Source of the DNA: Caulobacter vibrioides
Lineage (GTDB): Bacteria; Pseudomonadota; Alphaproteobacteria; Caulobacterales; Caulobacteraceae
NCBI RefSeq assembly: GCF_002858865.1
Contig: NZ_PJRR01000008.1
Location: 124,001 to 188,000 of the forward strand
Direction: 5' to 3'
Length of the DNA: 64,000 bases
Under the pieces are notes generated by a model that did not search any database, had not been told where the DNA came from, and was given only the letters and a program-made list of their open reading frames with translations. Positions 44,320 through 52,704 of the stretch are shown here, piece after piece. The translations under genes were made by a program, and so were the position numbers. The number at the start of each line of letters is the position of its first letter. The first letter of the stretch is position 1.

Positions 44320-45047
44320 CAGTCGGCCGCCGCCCGCAGCAGGCCCACGAGGCGCGCCCGGGTCTCGCCGTCAGCGATACCGTCGAAGCGGCTCTGCAGC
44401 CAGTGGCGCTGGAAGGCGGAGACGACGGTGGTCGTCCATTCGTCGTACTGGCCGCTGGGCGCACAGTCGTAGCCCAAGCGCGTCAGCCCCGCCTGCAGCG
44501 CAAAGACGCCGGTCCCCTCCTCGCCCTGGCCCAGCGGCGCGCCGGGCGAGGGCGCAGGCTCGATCCACAGGCCATGGCCGCTTTCGGCGAGGCGCTTCCA
44601 GGGGAAAAGCTCGCCCGGATCGATCTTGCGGGCGGGCGCGACGTCGGAGTGGCCGAGAATACGGCTGTCGGGGATCATCCAGCGCGAGCGGATATCGGCC
44701 AAAAGGTTGATCACCGCGGCGATCTGGGCCTCCGGGAACGGGCGATAGCCGAACTCGTGGCCGGGATTGACGATCTCGATCCCGACCGAGGCCGAGTTGA
44801 TGTCCTTGACGCCCTTCCAGAAGGCCGCGCCGGCGTGCCAGGCCCGGCGTTCCTCGGCCACGAGGCGCACGATGCGGCCGTCCTCCTCGACGCAGTAGTG
44901 CGCGCTGACCTTGGCGTCCGGATCGCGCAGGCGCTCGATCGCCGCCTCGCCGGTCTCCATGCCCGTGTAGTGCAGGATCACCGTGTCGGGCACGGCCTTG
45001 CGGGCGTCGAAATTGGGCGACGGGGCCTCGATCAGGGACAGGCTCAT
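44319..45047 (-). CDS. N-acetylmuramoyl-L-alanine amidase, AmiD-like
   Basis: This 242-residue zinc amidase of the Amidase_2 family cleaves the MurNAc-L-Ala bond during muropeptide turnover. Zinc ligands are His26 in VILHYTG, His in GHSDVAPARKIDPG (with the Asp), and the catalytic region around GIEIVNPG. A C-terminal peptidoglycan-binding-like domain (LQAGLTRLGYDCAPSGQYDEWT) completes the AmiD arrangement. There is no signal peptide on the chosen start, so it may be cytoplasmic, like AmpD, or the leader may be missed. It overlaps the EamA gene by 4 nt and PaiB by 1 nt. Confidence 0.93.
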   Translation of the reverse strand: MSLSLIEAPSPNFDARKAVPDTVILHYTGMETGEAAIERLRDPDAKVSAHYCVEEDGRIVRLVAEERRAWHAGAAFWKGVKDINSASVGIEIVNPGHEFGYRPFPEAQIAAVINLLADIRSRWMIPDSRILGHSDVAPARKIDPGELFPWKRLAESGHGLWIEPAPSPGAPLGQGEEGTGVFALQAGLTRLGYDCAPSGQYDEWTTTVVSAFQRHWLQSRFDGIADGETRARLVGLLRAAAD

Positions 45048-45937
45048 TGCAGGCGGCTCCGCAGGGACGTCAGCAGGGGCATGACCTGATTCCGCCGCAG
45101 CGCGATGATCAGAACGCCCAGCAGCGCCAGGGCCGCGCCGATCCCCATCCGCAGATCGAAGTGGTCGTTGGTGACCACCACGCCCATGCCGATCGTGAAG
45201 AGCGGCGTCATCAGGGTCAGCGGCGCGATCAGATTGGCCTCATAGCGCTGGATCAGGCCGTAATAGGCCGTATGGGCCAGGATCGAAACCACCACCGCCG
45301 AGAAGACCACCGCCGCGACGAACGGCCAGCCTGCGGCAAAGCCCGCCGCCACCTGCCCCGGCTCCATGAAGGCGCTCATCGCCGCCAGCGGCCAGACCGA
45401 GGAAAAGCCGACCCAGGCCTGGAACTGCAGCGGTTTGACGCCTTCGATCTGCTTCATCATCACCGCGCCCAGCGAACCGGTGAAGGCGGCCGCGACGATC
45501 AGCCAAAGGCCCGCCGACAGCTCGATGCCTTTGGGGCTCCACATCACCACCACCGCGCCCAGCAAGGTGAGCGCGATGCCGAGGCCCCGGCGCCAGCGGA
45601 TCTTCTCACCCAGGATCAGCACCGACAGCAGGGTCGTGAACGGCACCCCGACCTGGATCACCACCGAGGCGGCCGACGGCGAGGCGGTCTGGAAGCCCAT
45701 GAACAGGAGGGCGAAATTGCCGCCGCCCATCAGAAGGCCGACCAGCACCATCCGCCAGGTCGGCCTGGGCGCGGGCAGCAGCCAGTGCAAGGTCAGCGCC
45801 GCCACCAGCGCAAAGCGCACGGCCGCATAGTACAGCGGCGGCACGCCCCAATGGGCGACCACCAGCTTGGAGATGATGTTGCTGCCCGCCCAGATCAGGC
45901 AGATCAGCACCAGAAGGCCAAAGTCGCGAAGGGACAT
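45044..45937 (-). CDS. EamA-family (DMT) transporter
   Basis: The inner-membrane protein of about 297 residues has ten hydrophobic helices in two EamA repeats. The first begins FGLLVLICLIWAGSNIISKLVV and the second GLWLIVAAAFTGSLGAVMMKQ. Members export amino acids or metabolites, or import them; the substrate cannot be read from sequence. The open frame extends to 46051, but the ATG at 45935-45937 fits the family start. It is the first gene of the overlapping EamA-amidase-PaiB operon, so muropeptide or amino-acid movement is a possible theme. Confidence 0.9.
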   Translation of the reverse strand: MSLRDFGLLVLICLIWAGSNIISKLVVAHWGVPPLYYAAVRFALVAALTLHWLLPAPRPTWRMVLVGLLMGGGNFALLFMGFQTASPSAASVVIQVGVPFTTLLSVLILGEKIRWRRGLGIALTLLGAVVVMWSPKGIELSAGLWLIVAAAFTGSLGAVMMKQIEGVKPLQFQAWVGFSSVWPLAAMSAFMEPGQVAAGFAAGWPFVAAVVFSAVVVSILAHTAYYGLIQRYEANLIAPLTLMTPLFTIGMGVVVTNDHFDLRMGIGAALALLGVLIIALRRNQVMPLLTSLRSRLQ

Positions 45938-46036
45938 GCAACACCGCTTAAGCCCCCGCCCCTTCCGTACGCAATCAAAACCCGCATCGCCGTCGACGGG
46001 TCCCGGTTGACGTTCGGTCAAAACGGTCGTTTGTTG

Positions 46037-46051
46037 GTGAACAGCGTTCAC
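46037..46051. promoter_or_regulatory. Palindrome GTGAAC-N3-GTTCAC before the monooxygenase
   Basis: A perfect 6+6 inverted repeat lies between the divergent EamA and monooxygenase genes, 84 nt before the monooxygenase start. It looks like a TetR-type operator, and EthA-like genes are often controlled by TetR proteins, but no such regulator gene is adjacent. Confidence 0.45.
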
Positions 46052-46134
46052 ATAAGCCGCGTCGGGTCAACCGTCGGGCGCACGCGTTGGGACCACGCAA
46101 GCGCGCCGCGCTTGCCACAGGGGGCGGGACACAT

Positions 46135-47631
46135 ATGGCCATGCAACATGTCGACGTACTGATCGTGGGCGCGGGGCTTTCAGGGATCGGCGCAGCCTAT
46201 CACCTGCAAAAGCACTGCCCGGGCAAGACCTACGCGATCCTCGAAGGGCGCGAGGCGATCGGCGGCACCTGGGACCTGTTCCGCTATCCGGGCATCCGCT
46301 CCGACAGCGACATGTACACCCTGGGCTACAGCTTCAAGCCGTGGAAGGCGGCCAAGGCCATCGCTGATGGCCCGTCGATCCTGGACTATGTCCGCGAGAC
46401 CGCGCGCGAGCACGACATCGACCGCCACATCCGCTTCAAGCATCTGGTCAAGCGCGCCAGCTGGTCCACCGAAACCGCGACCTGGACGGTCGAGGCCGAA
46501 CACGACGGCAAGCCGGTCACCTTCACCTGCCGCTTCCTGCACATGTGCGCGGGCTACTATCGCTATTCGGCCGGCTACACGCCGGACTTCGCCGGGACTG
46601 AGCGCTTCAAGGGCCGCATCGTCCATCCGCAGCACTGGCCCGAAGACCTCGACTACAGCGGCAAGAGGGTCGTGGTGATCGGCAGCGGCGCCACCGCCGT
46701 GACTCTGGTGCCCGAGATGGCCAAGACCGCCGCCCACGTCACCATGCTGCAGCGCTCGCCGACCTATGTGGTGTCGCGTCCGGCCGAGGACGGGATCGCC
46801 AACTGGCTGCGCTCGAAACTGCCGGCGATGACCGCCTACGGCATCACGCGGTGGAAGAACGTGCTGTTCCAGCTGTTCTTCTACAACCTGGCCCGCAAGA
46901 AGCCCGGGAAGGTCAAGGAACGCCTGCTCTCGATGGTCCGCGATCATCTGGGTCCCGACTACGACGTCGAGACCCACTTCACGCCGCGCTACAATCCCTG
47001 GGACCAGCGCCTGTGCCTGGTGCCCGACGCCGACCTGTTTGACGCCATCAAGAGCGGCGCGGCCTCGGTGGTCACCGACCACATCGAGACCTTCACCGAG
47101 ACCGGCATCCAGCTGAAATCCGGCAAGACCCTGGACGCCGACGTCATCGTCACCGCCACGGGCCTGCAGCTCCAGTTGCTGAGCGGCATGGAGGTCGTGG
47201 TCGACGGCAAGGTCGCCGACCTGTCGCAGTCGATGAGCTACAAGGGCATGATGTTCAGCGACGTGCCGAACCTGGCCTCGGTGTTCGGCTACACCAACGC
47301 CAGCTGGACGCTGAAGGCCGACCTGACCAGCGAATATGTCTGCCGCCTGCTCAACCACATGGACCACACCGGCGCCGACTACTGCGTGCCGCGCCTCGAC
47401 GGTGAGGTCGAGGCCGCGCCGTGGCTGGACTTCTCGTCGGGCTACATCACCCGCTCGATCGGCCACTTCCCCAAGCAGGGGACGCGCAAGCCCTGGAAGG
47501 TGCACCAGAACTATGCGCTGGACCTGATGACCCTGCGCATGGGCAAGGTCGAGGACGGCGTCATGCAGTTTGGCCGCAAGACCGGCGCGACGGCGAAGGC
47601 CAAGCCTGAGAAGGCCTTGGAACCGGCCTGA
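46135..47631 (+). CDS. Flavin-containing Baeyer-Villiger monooxygenase, EthA-like
   Basis: This roughly 498-residue FAD/NADPH monooxygenase has an N-terminal FAD fold (VDVLIVGAGLSGIGAAYHL), followed by REAIGGTWDLFRYPGIRSDS, which is very close to mycobacterial EthA. The Baeyer-Villiger fingerprint FKGRIVHPQHWPED (FxGxxxHxxxW) is intact, and the second Rossmann motif VVVIGSGATAVTL binds NADPH. It oxidises ketones or thio-compounds; the substrate is unknown. The start at 46135 is chosen because upstream in-frame codons have no family match. An MpaB-family oxygenase follows on the same strand 74 nt later. Confidence 0.94.
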   Translation: MAMQHVDVLIVGAGLSGIGAAYHLQKHCPGKTYAILEGREAIGGTWDLFRYPGIRSDSDMYTLGYSFKPWKAAKAIADGPSILDYVRETAREHDIDRHIRFKHLVKRASWSTETATWTVEAEHDGKPVTFTCRFLHMCAGYYRYSAGYTPDFAGTERFKGRIVHPQHWPEDLDYSGKRVVVIGSGATAVTLVPEMAKTAAHVTMLQRSPTYVVSRPAEDGIANWLRSKLPAMTAYGITRWKNVLFQLFFYNLARKKPGKVKERLLSMVRDHLGPDYDVETHFTPRYNPWDQRLCLVPDADLFDAIKSGAASVVTDHIETFTETGIQLKSGKTLDADVIVTATGLQLQLLSGMEVVVDGKVADLSQSMSYKGMMFSDVPNLASVFGYTNASWTLKADLTSEYVCRLLNHMDHTGADYCVPRLDGEVEAAPWLDFSSGYITRSIGHFPKQGTRKPWKVHQNYALDLMTLRMGKVEDGVMQFGRKTGATAKAKPEKALEPA

Positions 47632-47642
47632 TCTGAAACGCA

Positions 47643-47669
47643 AGGGGCGAAGGCATGGCTTTCGCCCCT
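47643..47669 (+). terminator. Hairpin after the monooxygenase gene
   Basis: AGGGGCGAA and TTCGCCCCT form a 9-bp stem around a 9-nt loop, 11 nt after the monooxygenase stop. No T-run follows, so it may be a weak terminator or an mRNA-stabilising stem between the two oxygenase genes. Confidence 0.4.
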
Positions 47670-47705
47670 CCGCCGGGATCGGATTGAGAGGCGAAAAGCC
47701 CTGAG

Positions 47706-48605
47706 ATGATCGGTCCGTCCTCCTATCTCGGCTGGAAGATCGACTACGCCAACCCGCCCGGCGAGCCGGCCCTTCTGGACCCCGGCTCGATGCACTGGCG
47801 CGTCTACAAGAACCCGATCGCCCTGGCGGTCGGGGGCGTGGCGGCGGTGCTGCTGGAGTTCGCCGAGCCGCGCATCCGGTCGGGAGTCTGGGACCACTCG
47901 ACCTTCAAGGCCGATTCGATCGGCCGCGCCATGCGCACCGGAACCGCCGCCCTGATCGGGGTGTATGGCCCGGCGTCAGCCGCGCGACGGGTCATCCAGG
48001 GCGTCACCCATATGCATGAGCGCGTGTCGGGTGAAACGCCGGGCGGCCAAGCCTATACGGCTCTGGACCCCGAGCTTTTAAACTGGGTCGCCGCCACGGC
48101 CGTCTATGGCTTCGTCAGCGCCTATGATCGGTTCGTCGCGCCGCTGACCGAGGCGGAAAAGACCCGCTTCTACGAAGAGGCCGCGCCTGTCGCCCGCCTC
48201 TATGGCGCGACGGACTCGCCAGGCTCGGAGGCCGAATTCATGGCGATGCTGCAGGCGCTGTCGCCACGCTTCGAGCCGCATCCGATCGTGGATGAGTTTC
48301 TGGAGACCATCGCGTCCGGCAAGGCCGCCCCGGTCGTCCCAAGGCCCCTGCATCGCGCGCTCGCGCGGGCCGCCGTCTCGCTCCTGCCGCCGATGGTGCG
48401 CGAGACGCTGGCGTTAGGGCGTGCGTACGACCTCACCGGGATGGACGCAGCCGCCCTGAAGACCGCCGGCAGGCTCGCCGACAGGATCGCCCTTCGCAGC
48501 GCCCCACCCTGCCAGGCCAGCATGCGCCTGGGGCTGCCGTATGACTTCCTCTATCAGAGCGAGGCGGAGCGAAGGCGGCTGCTCGAGGCCTCTCGGCAAG
48601 GGTAA
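47706..48605 (+). CDS. MpaB-family oxygenase (DUF2236)
   Basis: The 299-residue protein fits the oxygenase MpaB/latex-clearing-protein family, heme-b dependent enzymes that attack hydrophobic substrates. It shows the entry MHWRVYKNPIALAVGGVAAVLLEFAEP, the DHSTFKADSIGRAMRT segment, the heme-region MHERVSGETPGGQAYTALDPELLNWVA (in parts) and YDRFVAPL. It lies downstream of the EthA-like monooxygenase, and the two could act on one hydrophobic compound in turn (inference). Confidence 0.88.
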   Translation: MIGPSSYLGWKIDYANPPGEPALLDPGSMHWRVYKNPIALAVGGVAAVLLEFAEPRIRSGVWDHSTFKADSIGRAMRTGTAALIGVYGPASAARRVIQGVTHMHERVSGETPGGQAYTALDPELLNWVAATAVYGFVSAYDRFVAPLTEAEKTRFYEEAAPVARLYGATDSPGSEAEFMAMLQALSPRFEPHPIVDEFLETIASGKAAPVVPRPLHRALARAAVSLLPPMVRETLALGRAYDLTGMDAAALKTAGRLADRIALRSAPPCQASMRLGLPYDFLYQSEAERRRLLEASRQG

Positions 48606-48736
48606 GTTCCGCTCCCGTTGCAAGTGGAGAGGACTGGAAATGAAGAACAGAGGGTCCCTTCTCGCCGGTTCGTTGGCCTGAGGTTGACGCTAGGAATTAC
48701 AAATGTAGCTTACAATACGACAATCAGGAGGTCGCG

Positions 48737-49114
48737 ATGCCAGAGGCGCTCTGGAGTGTTTTCGAGAACGCGGCGGCCCCGCAAAGGATTGTCCTGGCCC
48801 TGCTCTATGCAGCGCCTCCGGCCACGCTTGTCTCCGCCGCGTTGGCGATCAGAACACGCAGGGAAGCCTGGCGACGAATTGTCGCTGAGTTACGGATCGT
48901 AGGTCCGGCGCTTGGCCTATTCATGGCCGGCCTGAACAGCTTCCACATGGGGCAAACCATACAGAAGCTCCCGTTCGACCCCACCCTCAAGCAAGTTACA
49001 CCCGGCATCTTCGAGATAGCCACATTCGCAAGCCTCGGCGCGTTCGTAGGTCTCGTCGCCGTCGCCGCGCATGTAGCGGTCTCATTCAGTACGCCCGGAG
49101 AGCGGACTTATTGA
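48737..49114 (+). CDS. Small membrane protein of unknown function
   Basis: The 125-residue product has three hydrophobic segments (about 18-37, 52-70 and 92-115). I do not recognise a family. AGGAGG lies 5 nt before the ATG, the best ribosome-binding site in this part of the window, so translation is likely efficient. Codon use in 48618-49114 is less GC-rich than in its neighbours. It stands alone between the MpaB gene and a family-C repeat. Confidence 0.75.
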   Translation: MPEALWSVFENAAAPQRIVLALLYAAPPATLVSAALAIRTRREAWRRIVAELRIVGPALGLFMAGLNSFHMGQTIQKLPFDPTLKQVTPGIFEIATFASLGAFVGLVAVAAHVAVSFSTPGERTY

Positions 49115-49144
49115 ACGCCGGCGTCGGGTGGTGAGGAGACCATG

Positions 49145-49185
49145 CTCCCTCTCCCACAGGGAGAGGGTTGGGGAGAGGGGTTACG
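49145..49185. repeat. Short GC-rich inverted repeat (family C, possibly partial B)
   Basis: CTCCCTCTCCCACAGGGAGAGGG folds into a CCCTCTCCC / GGGAGAGGG-type stem, followed by TTGGGGAGAGGGGTTACGG. It resembles the arms of the family-B elements at 15839 and 40748 but lacks the central part. The remaining gap 49115-49304 shows no gene. Confidence 0.55.
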
Positions 49186-49304
49186 GTGTTCGACAGGATC
49201 GCCCTCCGCAGCGCGTCGCAACGGCAGGGCGTTCTTGAGACTGGTCGGGCATGGACCGGCAAGCCCTCTAGATGAAAGTGGCCGCTCAAGCCTCTTGAGC
49301 GCGA

Positions 49305-49808
49305 TCAGGCCGGCTTCATCCGCAGCACCGGATCATTGTTGGCGGCGTCTTGGTTCACGATCGTGTTGTGCCCGTGGATGAAGCGCCAGACCCCTTCCCT
49401 CTCGACCGCCAGCAGGGTCAGTCGATCATGCGCCCGAGGCATCTGGCGACCATCGGGCGTGACGTAGGCGTCCTGGATCAAGGTGACCACCGCCAGGGCC
49501 GAGCCGGGGGCGATGGTGCGCGCCTCAACGCTCACCAGCTCCTGCTTGCAGTCCTTGAAGATGGTCTTGAGGAACGCGGTGTGCGCGAAGACGATCTGAT
49601 CGCGCCCCCGCCAATGCATGCCCACCACGTTCACCCACGAGCCGTCCGGCCAGAAGATCTCCGCGAACCGCTCCGGCGCATTGGTGTTCCAAGCGGTGAA
49701 ATAGGCCTGGATCAGGGTCTGGATCGCGTCGGTTCCCTCGCCCGCCTTCACCGTCGTCGTCGTCATCGCCAATCCCCCCGCCATCAACATCGTGCGTCTA
49801 TCGATCAT
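49305..49808 (-). CDS. SnoaL-like / SgcJ-EcaC family protein with export leader
   Basis: The protein of about 167 residues has a leader IDRRTMLMAGGLAM, twin-arginine-like but weak, followed by a nuclear-transport-factor-2-like fold: IQTLIQAYFTAWNTNAPERFAEIF, WVNVVGMHWRGRDQIV and the closing WRFIHGHNTIV. Such folds serve as small-molecule isomerases, hydrolases or binding proteins. A start seven codons upstream is possible, but GAGG lies 8 nt before the ATG at 49806-49808. The AraC regulator gene lies 88 nt upstream on the same strand and may control it. Confidence 0.82.
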   Translation of the reverse strand: MIDRRTMLMAGGLAMTTTTVKAGEGTDAIQTLIQAYFTAWNTNAPERFAEIFWPDGSWVNVVGMHWRGRDQIVFAHTAFLKTIFKDCKQELVSVEARTIAPGSALAVVTLIQDAYVTPDGRQMPRAHDRLTLLAVEREGVWRFIHGHNTIVNQDAANNDPVLRMKPA

Positions 49809-49896
49809 GTCCGCGTCCTCGCCCGCCATGCCCGCACGCTAGGACGGCGCGACGGCGGCCGATTGTAATTTTCCGACACGCGGCGGGCCGAAACCC

Positions 49897-50709
49897 TCAG
49901 CTGGAGCCGCTCTCGCGCGCCGGCGCCAGGGACCGCGCCAGCCGCTGGGGCGTCTCGCCGGACAGCGCGCGAAACTCGTGGATCATGTGCGCCTGATCGA
50001 CATAGCCGGCCGCATGGGCGATGGCGGCCCAGCCGGTGGCGTCCCCCAACTCGTGCAGCCGCAGAGCCTCCCGGAACCGCAGGATCCGCGCATAGCGCTT
50101 GGGCGCGACACCGACCGCCGCCGTGAAGCGCCGTTCGAACTGTCGCTCGCTCAGGTCGGTCAGCGCCGCCAGTTCAGCCACCCGGACACCGCCCGTCAGC
50201 CGCGTCATCTGGCGCGCCGCCCAGGCGATGGGGTCCTCTGGCGCGCCCGAGACCAGACGCCCTAGCCAGGCTTCCGCGATGGCGACACGATGGGTCATGT
50301 CCGGCGTCGCGGCGAGCCGCTCGCTAACCTCGCCGACACGCTCGCCCAGCACCGATCGCGCGTCGTGGGCCTGGTCGGTCAACACGGTCGTCGGATGGCC
50401 AAACAGGGCGCTGAAACCCGTCGGCGTGAACTGGATGGTGAAGAGATCAAGCTGACCGGTCAGCAGCACATCCACCCGGCGGTAGGTCTGGGGCCCTACG
50501 AGCACGGCGGGCGGCGCCGTATCGACCGCCCCGGTGGCCGCCTCGCGCACCCGGTAGCGATCGGCGAGATAGAATTCCAGAAAGTGCTCGGGCCGGGCCG
50601 GCAGCGGCCGAGGCACGATCAGCACGTCCAGCCGCTGCGATCGCGCCTCAAACGCTCGGACGAAGGGGGCGAGCCATGGACTGGGGCGGTGTCTCTGGAC
50701 CGTGAACAC
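49897..50709 (-). CDS. AraC-family transcriptional regulator
   Basis: The 270-residue protein has an N-terminal AraC-like effector region (FTPTGFSALFGHP is typical of the DUF6597 group) and a C-terminal double helix-turn-helix: VRVAELAALTDLSERQFERRFTAAVGVAPKRYAR, quoted in part, and AIAHAAGYVDQAHMIHEFRALSGETP. Translation starts at a GTG at 50707-50709. It overlooks the SnoaL-like gene downstream. The effector is not evident. Confidence 0.92.
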   Translation of the reverse strand: MFTVQRHRPSPWLAPFVRAFEARSQRLDVLIVPRPLPARPEHFLEFYLADRYRVREAATGAVDTAPPAVLVGPQTYRRVDVLLTGQLDLFTIQFTPTGFSALFGHPTTVLTDQAHDARSVLGERVGEVSERLAATPDMTHRVAIAEAWLGRLVSGAPEDPIAWAARQMTRLTGGVRVAELAALTDLSERQFERRFTAAVGVAPKRYARILRFREALRLHELGDATGWAAIAHAAGYVDQAHMIHEFRALSGETPQRLARSLAPARESGSS

Positions 50710-50721
50710 CGCCCCGCGCCC

Positions 50722-51318
50722 CTACCCGCCCTTGCGCCGCACGAACCGCAGCGCTGTGTGCGTGCTCGAAAACCCGCAGACCTTGGTGTCCGAGAACCCC
50801 ATGCCGCGCGCCGCGCCCAGGATGTCGGTGTCCTTCAGCGGCGCGCCCTTGCCCTTGCGCGAGACGACCCAGATCGCACCCTTGTCGGCCAGGGCGCCCT
50901 TCCAGTCGTCCATGCGGTCGAGATCGGCCAGGTCCTCGGCGGCCAGGAACAGGATGTCGATATCCTCGTCAGCGTCGGTCGGCTCCACGCGGGTCAAGAG
51001 CTCTTCAAGGAACGCCTCGTCCTCGACCCCGTCGATCACCACGGTCATGCCGGGCTTCACGCCCAGCTTGTCCAGCCGCGAGGGCGGGTTGAGGATCGCG
51101 TGGACCCACTTGTCGGCCTGGCCGGGTTCCAGGGTGAAGCGCGTGCCGTCGCTCAAGACCAGGTCGTCGTCCTCGGCGCGCACGTTCTTGAGGGCGTGGC
51201 CCTGATAGATGCCGCGCACCGCGCCGCGGAAGATCAGCTTGGGCGGCTCCCACAGAAGCTTGCCCTCGCTCTCGCCGTCGGACAGCTGGCCCCAGACGCC
51301 GCTCGCCTCCTTACCCAT
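50722..51318 (-). CDS. DUF3052-like protein of unknown function
   Basis: The 198-residue soluble protein has a beta-rich N-terminal half (KLIFRGAVRGIYQGHAL; LSDGTRFTLEPG) and a C-terminal half resembling DUF3052: LDKLGVKPGMTVVIDGVEDEAFLEEL (in parts), DIDILFLAAEDLADL and AIWVVSRKGKGAPLKDTDIL. No activity is known. It starts 2 nt after the crotonase stop, so the two form an operon. Confidence 0.75.
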   Translation of the reverse strand: MGKEASGVWGQLSDGESEGKLLWEPPKLIFRGAVRGIYQGHALKNVRAEDDDLVLSDGTRFTLEPGQADKWVHAILNPPSRLDKLGVKPGMTVVIDGVEDEAFLEELLTRVEPTDADEDIDILFLAAEDLADLDRMDDWKGALADKGAIWVVSRKGKGAPLKDTDILGAARGMGFSDTKVCGFSSTHTALRFVRRKGG

Positions 51319-51320
51319 CC

Positions 51321-52118
51321 TCAGGCGCCCTTGAACACAGGGCTGCGCTTCTCGAGGATCGCGTCGACGCCTTCCATGTGGTCCTCGGTGTGGTGGGCGA
51401 TGGCCTGGGCCGCCGCGCTCATCTCCATCAGGGTGTCATAGCTGGCGGTCTGGCCGTGCTTGAGCAGGCTCTTGGCCATGCGCAGGGCGTGCGGCGGTTG
51501 CTGGGCGATCCGCTCGGCCAGGGCCAGGGCCTCGCCCATCAGGTCGCCGGCCGGGACGGCCTTGCTGATCAGGCCCCACTCGGCGGCCTTGGCCGCATCG
51601 ATGACGTCGCCGGTGAACAGAAGCTCGGCCGCGCGGCTCATGCCGATCGTGCGCGGCATCAGCCAGGCGCCGCCGTCGCCGGGGATCAGGCCCAGCTTCA
51701 GGAAGGTGACGCCGAACCTAGCGGTGTCGGCGGCGATGCGGATGTCGGTCATGCAGGCCACATCGCAGCCCAGGCCGATGGCTGCGCCGTTCACGGCCGC
51801 GATCGACGGAACTTCCAGGCCATAGATGGCGCGGACGATGCGGTGGATGTTCTTGCGGTAGCCGTCGCGCACCTTGACGCCGTTGCCGCCGAACGCGCCT
51901 TCGCGGGCCTTCATCGCCTTGACGTCGCCGCCGGCCGAGAAGGCTTTTCCCGCGCCGGTCAGGATCACGCAGCGGATGTCCTGGTCGTCATTGATCGCCT
52001 CGCAGGCCGCCGCCACCTGATCGCCATCCCCCGGCGCGCCCAAAGCGTTCATTGCATCTGGCCGATTCAGAGTAAGGATAGCGATGTGACCGCGCTTTTC
52101 GGTGAGGATCAGAGACAA
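51321..52118 (-). CDS. Enoyl-CoA hydratase/isomerase (crotonase) family enzyme
   Basis: The crotonase of about 265 residues has the N-terminal ILTLNRPDAMNAL, the first oxyanion loop AFSAGGDVKAM, the second INGAAIGLGCDVACMTDIRIA-type segment (AVNGAAIGLGCD), and FLKLGLIPGDGGAWLMPR, which carries the usual catalytic-region Gly-Asp rather than the paired Glu. The start is a TTG at 52116-52118 with AGGAG 7 nt upstream; the longer open frame to 52214 lacks such a site. It probably acts in fatty-acid or branched-chain acyl-CoA breakdown. Confidence 0.92.
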   Translation of the reverse strand: MSLILTEKRGHIAILTLNRPDAMNALGAPGDGDQVAAACEAINDDQDIRCVILTGAGKAFSAGGDVKAMKAREGAFGGNGVKVRDGYRKNIHRIVRAIYGLEVPSIAAVNGAAIGLGCDVACMTDIRIAADTARFGVTFLKLGLIPGDGGAWLMPRTIGMSRAAELLFTGDVIDAAKAAEWGLISKAVPAGDLMGEALALAERIAQQPPHALRMAKSLLKHGQTASYDTLMEMSAAAQAIAHHTEDHMEGVDAILEKRSPVFKGA

Positions 52119-52291
52119 AGGGACGCTCCTGCCAAGGCTTATTTTCCCATTCCTTAGCCTGTTTTGGGCCAGAACACAGCCAAGCAAGCCATGACAACGA
52201 TGGCATCTTCTCACATCACGAAAATGCGACTGGCGCGCGGGCGCGAGCCGACATTCAAATAAGTCTTGGGACGAGAAAGAAGGCTACGGCG

Positions 52292-52654
52292 ATGACCGAG
52301 CTCGAAAAGGCCCGACACGTGCTGATCATCGAGGATGAAATCCTCGTCGCGTTCGAGGTCGAAGCCCTCCTGGCGGAACAGGGCTTCACCAGTTTCGACA
52401 TCGCCGACAGCCCCGGCGACGCGCTGGCCCTTGCCCTGGCCAATCCCCCCGATCTGATCACGGCGGACTACCGCATTGTGGGCGGGACAGGCGTGGAGGC
52501 TGTCGAGGCGATCCAGCGGCGGCTCGGGCATATTCCGGTGGTGTATGTGACGGGCAACGCCGATCAGGTTCGAGACGGTCTCAAGCCCGTGGTCGACAAG
52601 CCGATCTCGCCGCGCCATCTGGCCGAAGCCTGCGCGCGAGCGTTCGCCGCCTGA
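52292..52654 (+). CDS. Single-domain response regulator
   Basis: The 120-residue protein is a lone CheY-like receiver: acidic pair in IIEDEILVAFEVE, phospho-acceptor Asp in LITADYRIVGGTG, Thr in VVYVTGN and Lys in VVDKPISPRH. It has no output domain. Single-domain regulators in this group act as phosphate shuttles or partners of HWE kinases; the HWE kinase at 28640 is a possible but distant partner. No kinase gene adjoins it. It is divergent from the crotonase gene. Confidence 0.93.
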   Translation: MTELEKARHVLIIEDEILVAFEVEALLAEQGFTSFDIADSPGDALALALANPPDLITADYRIVGGTGVEAVEAIQRRLGHIPVVYVTGNADQVRDGLKPVVDKPISPRHLAEACARAFAA

Positions 52655-52704
52655 GATGGCCACCGCCGCGTCACGCGCCTGAGACAGGCCCACGGGAGGA
52701 CGCG

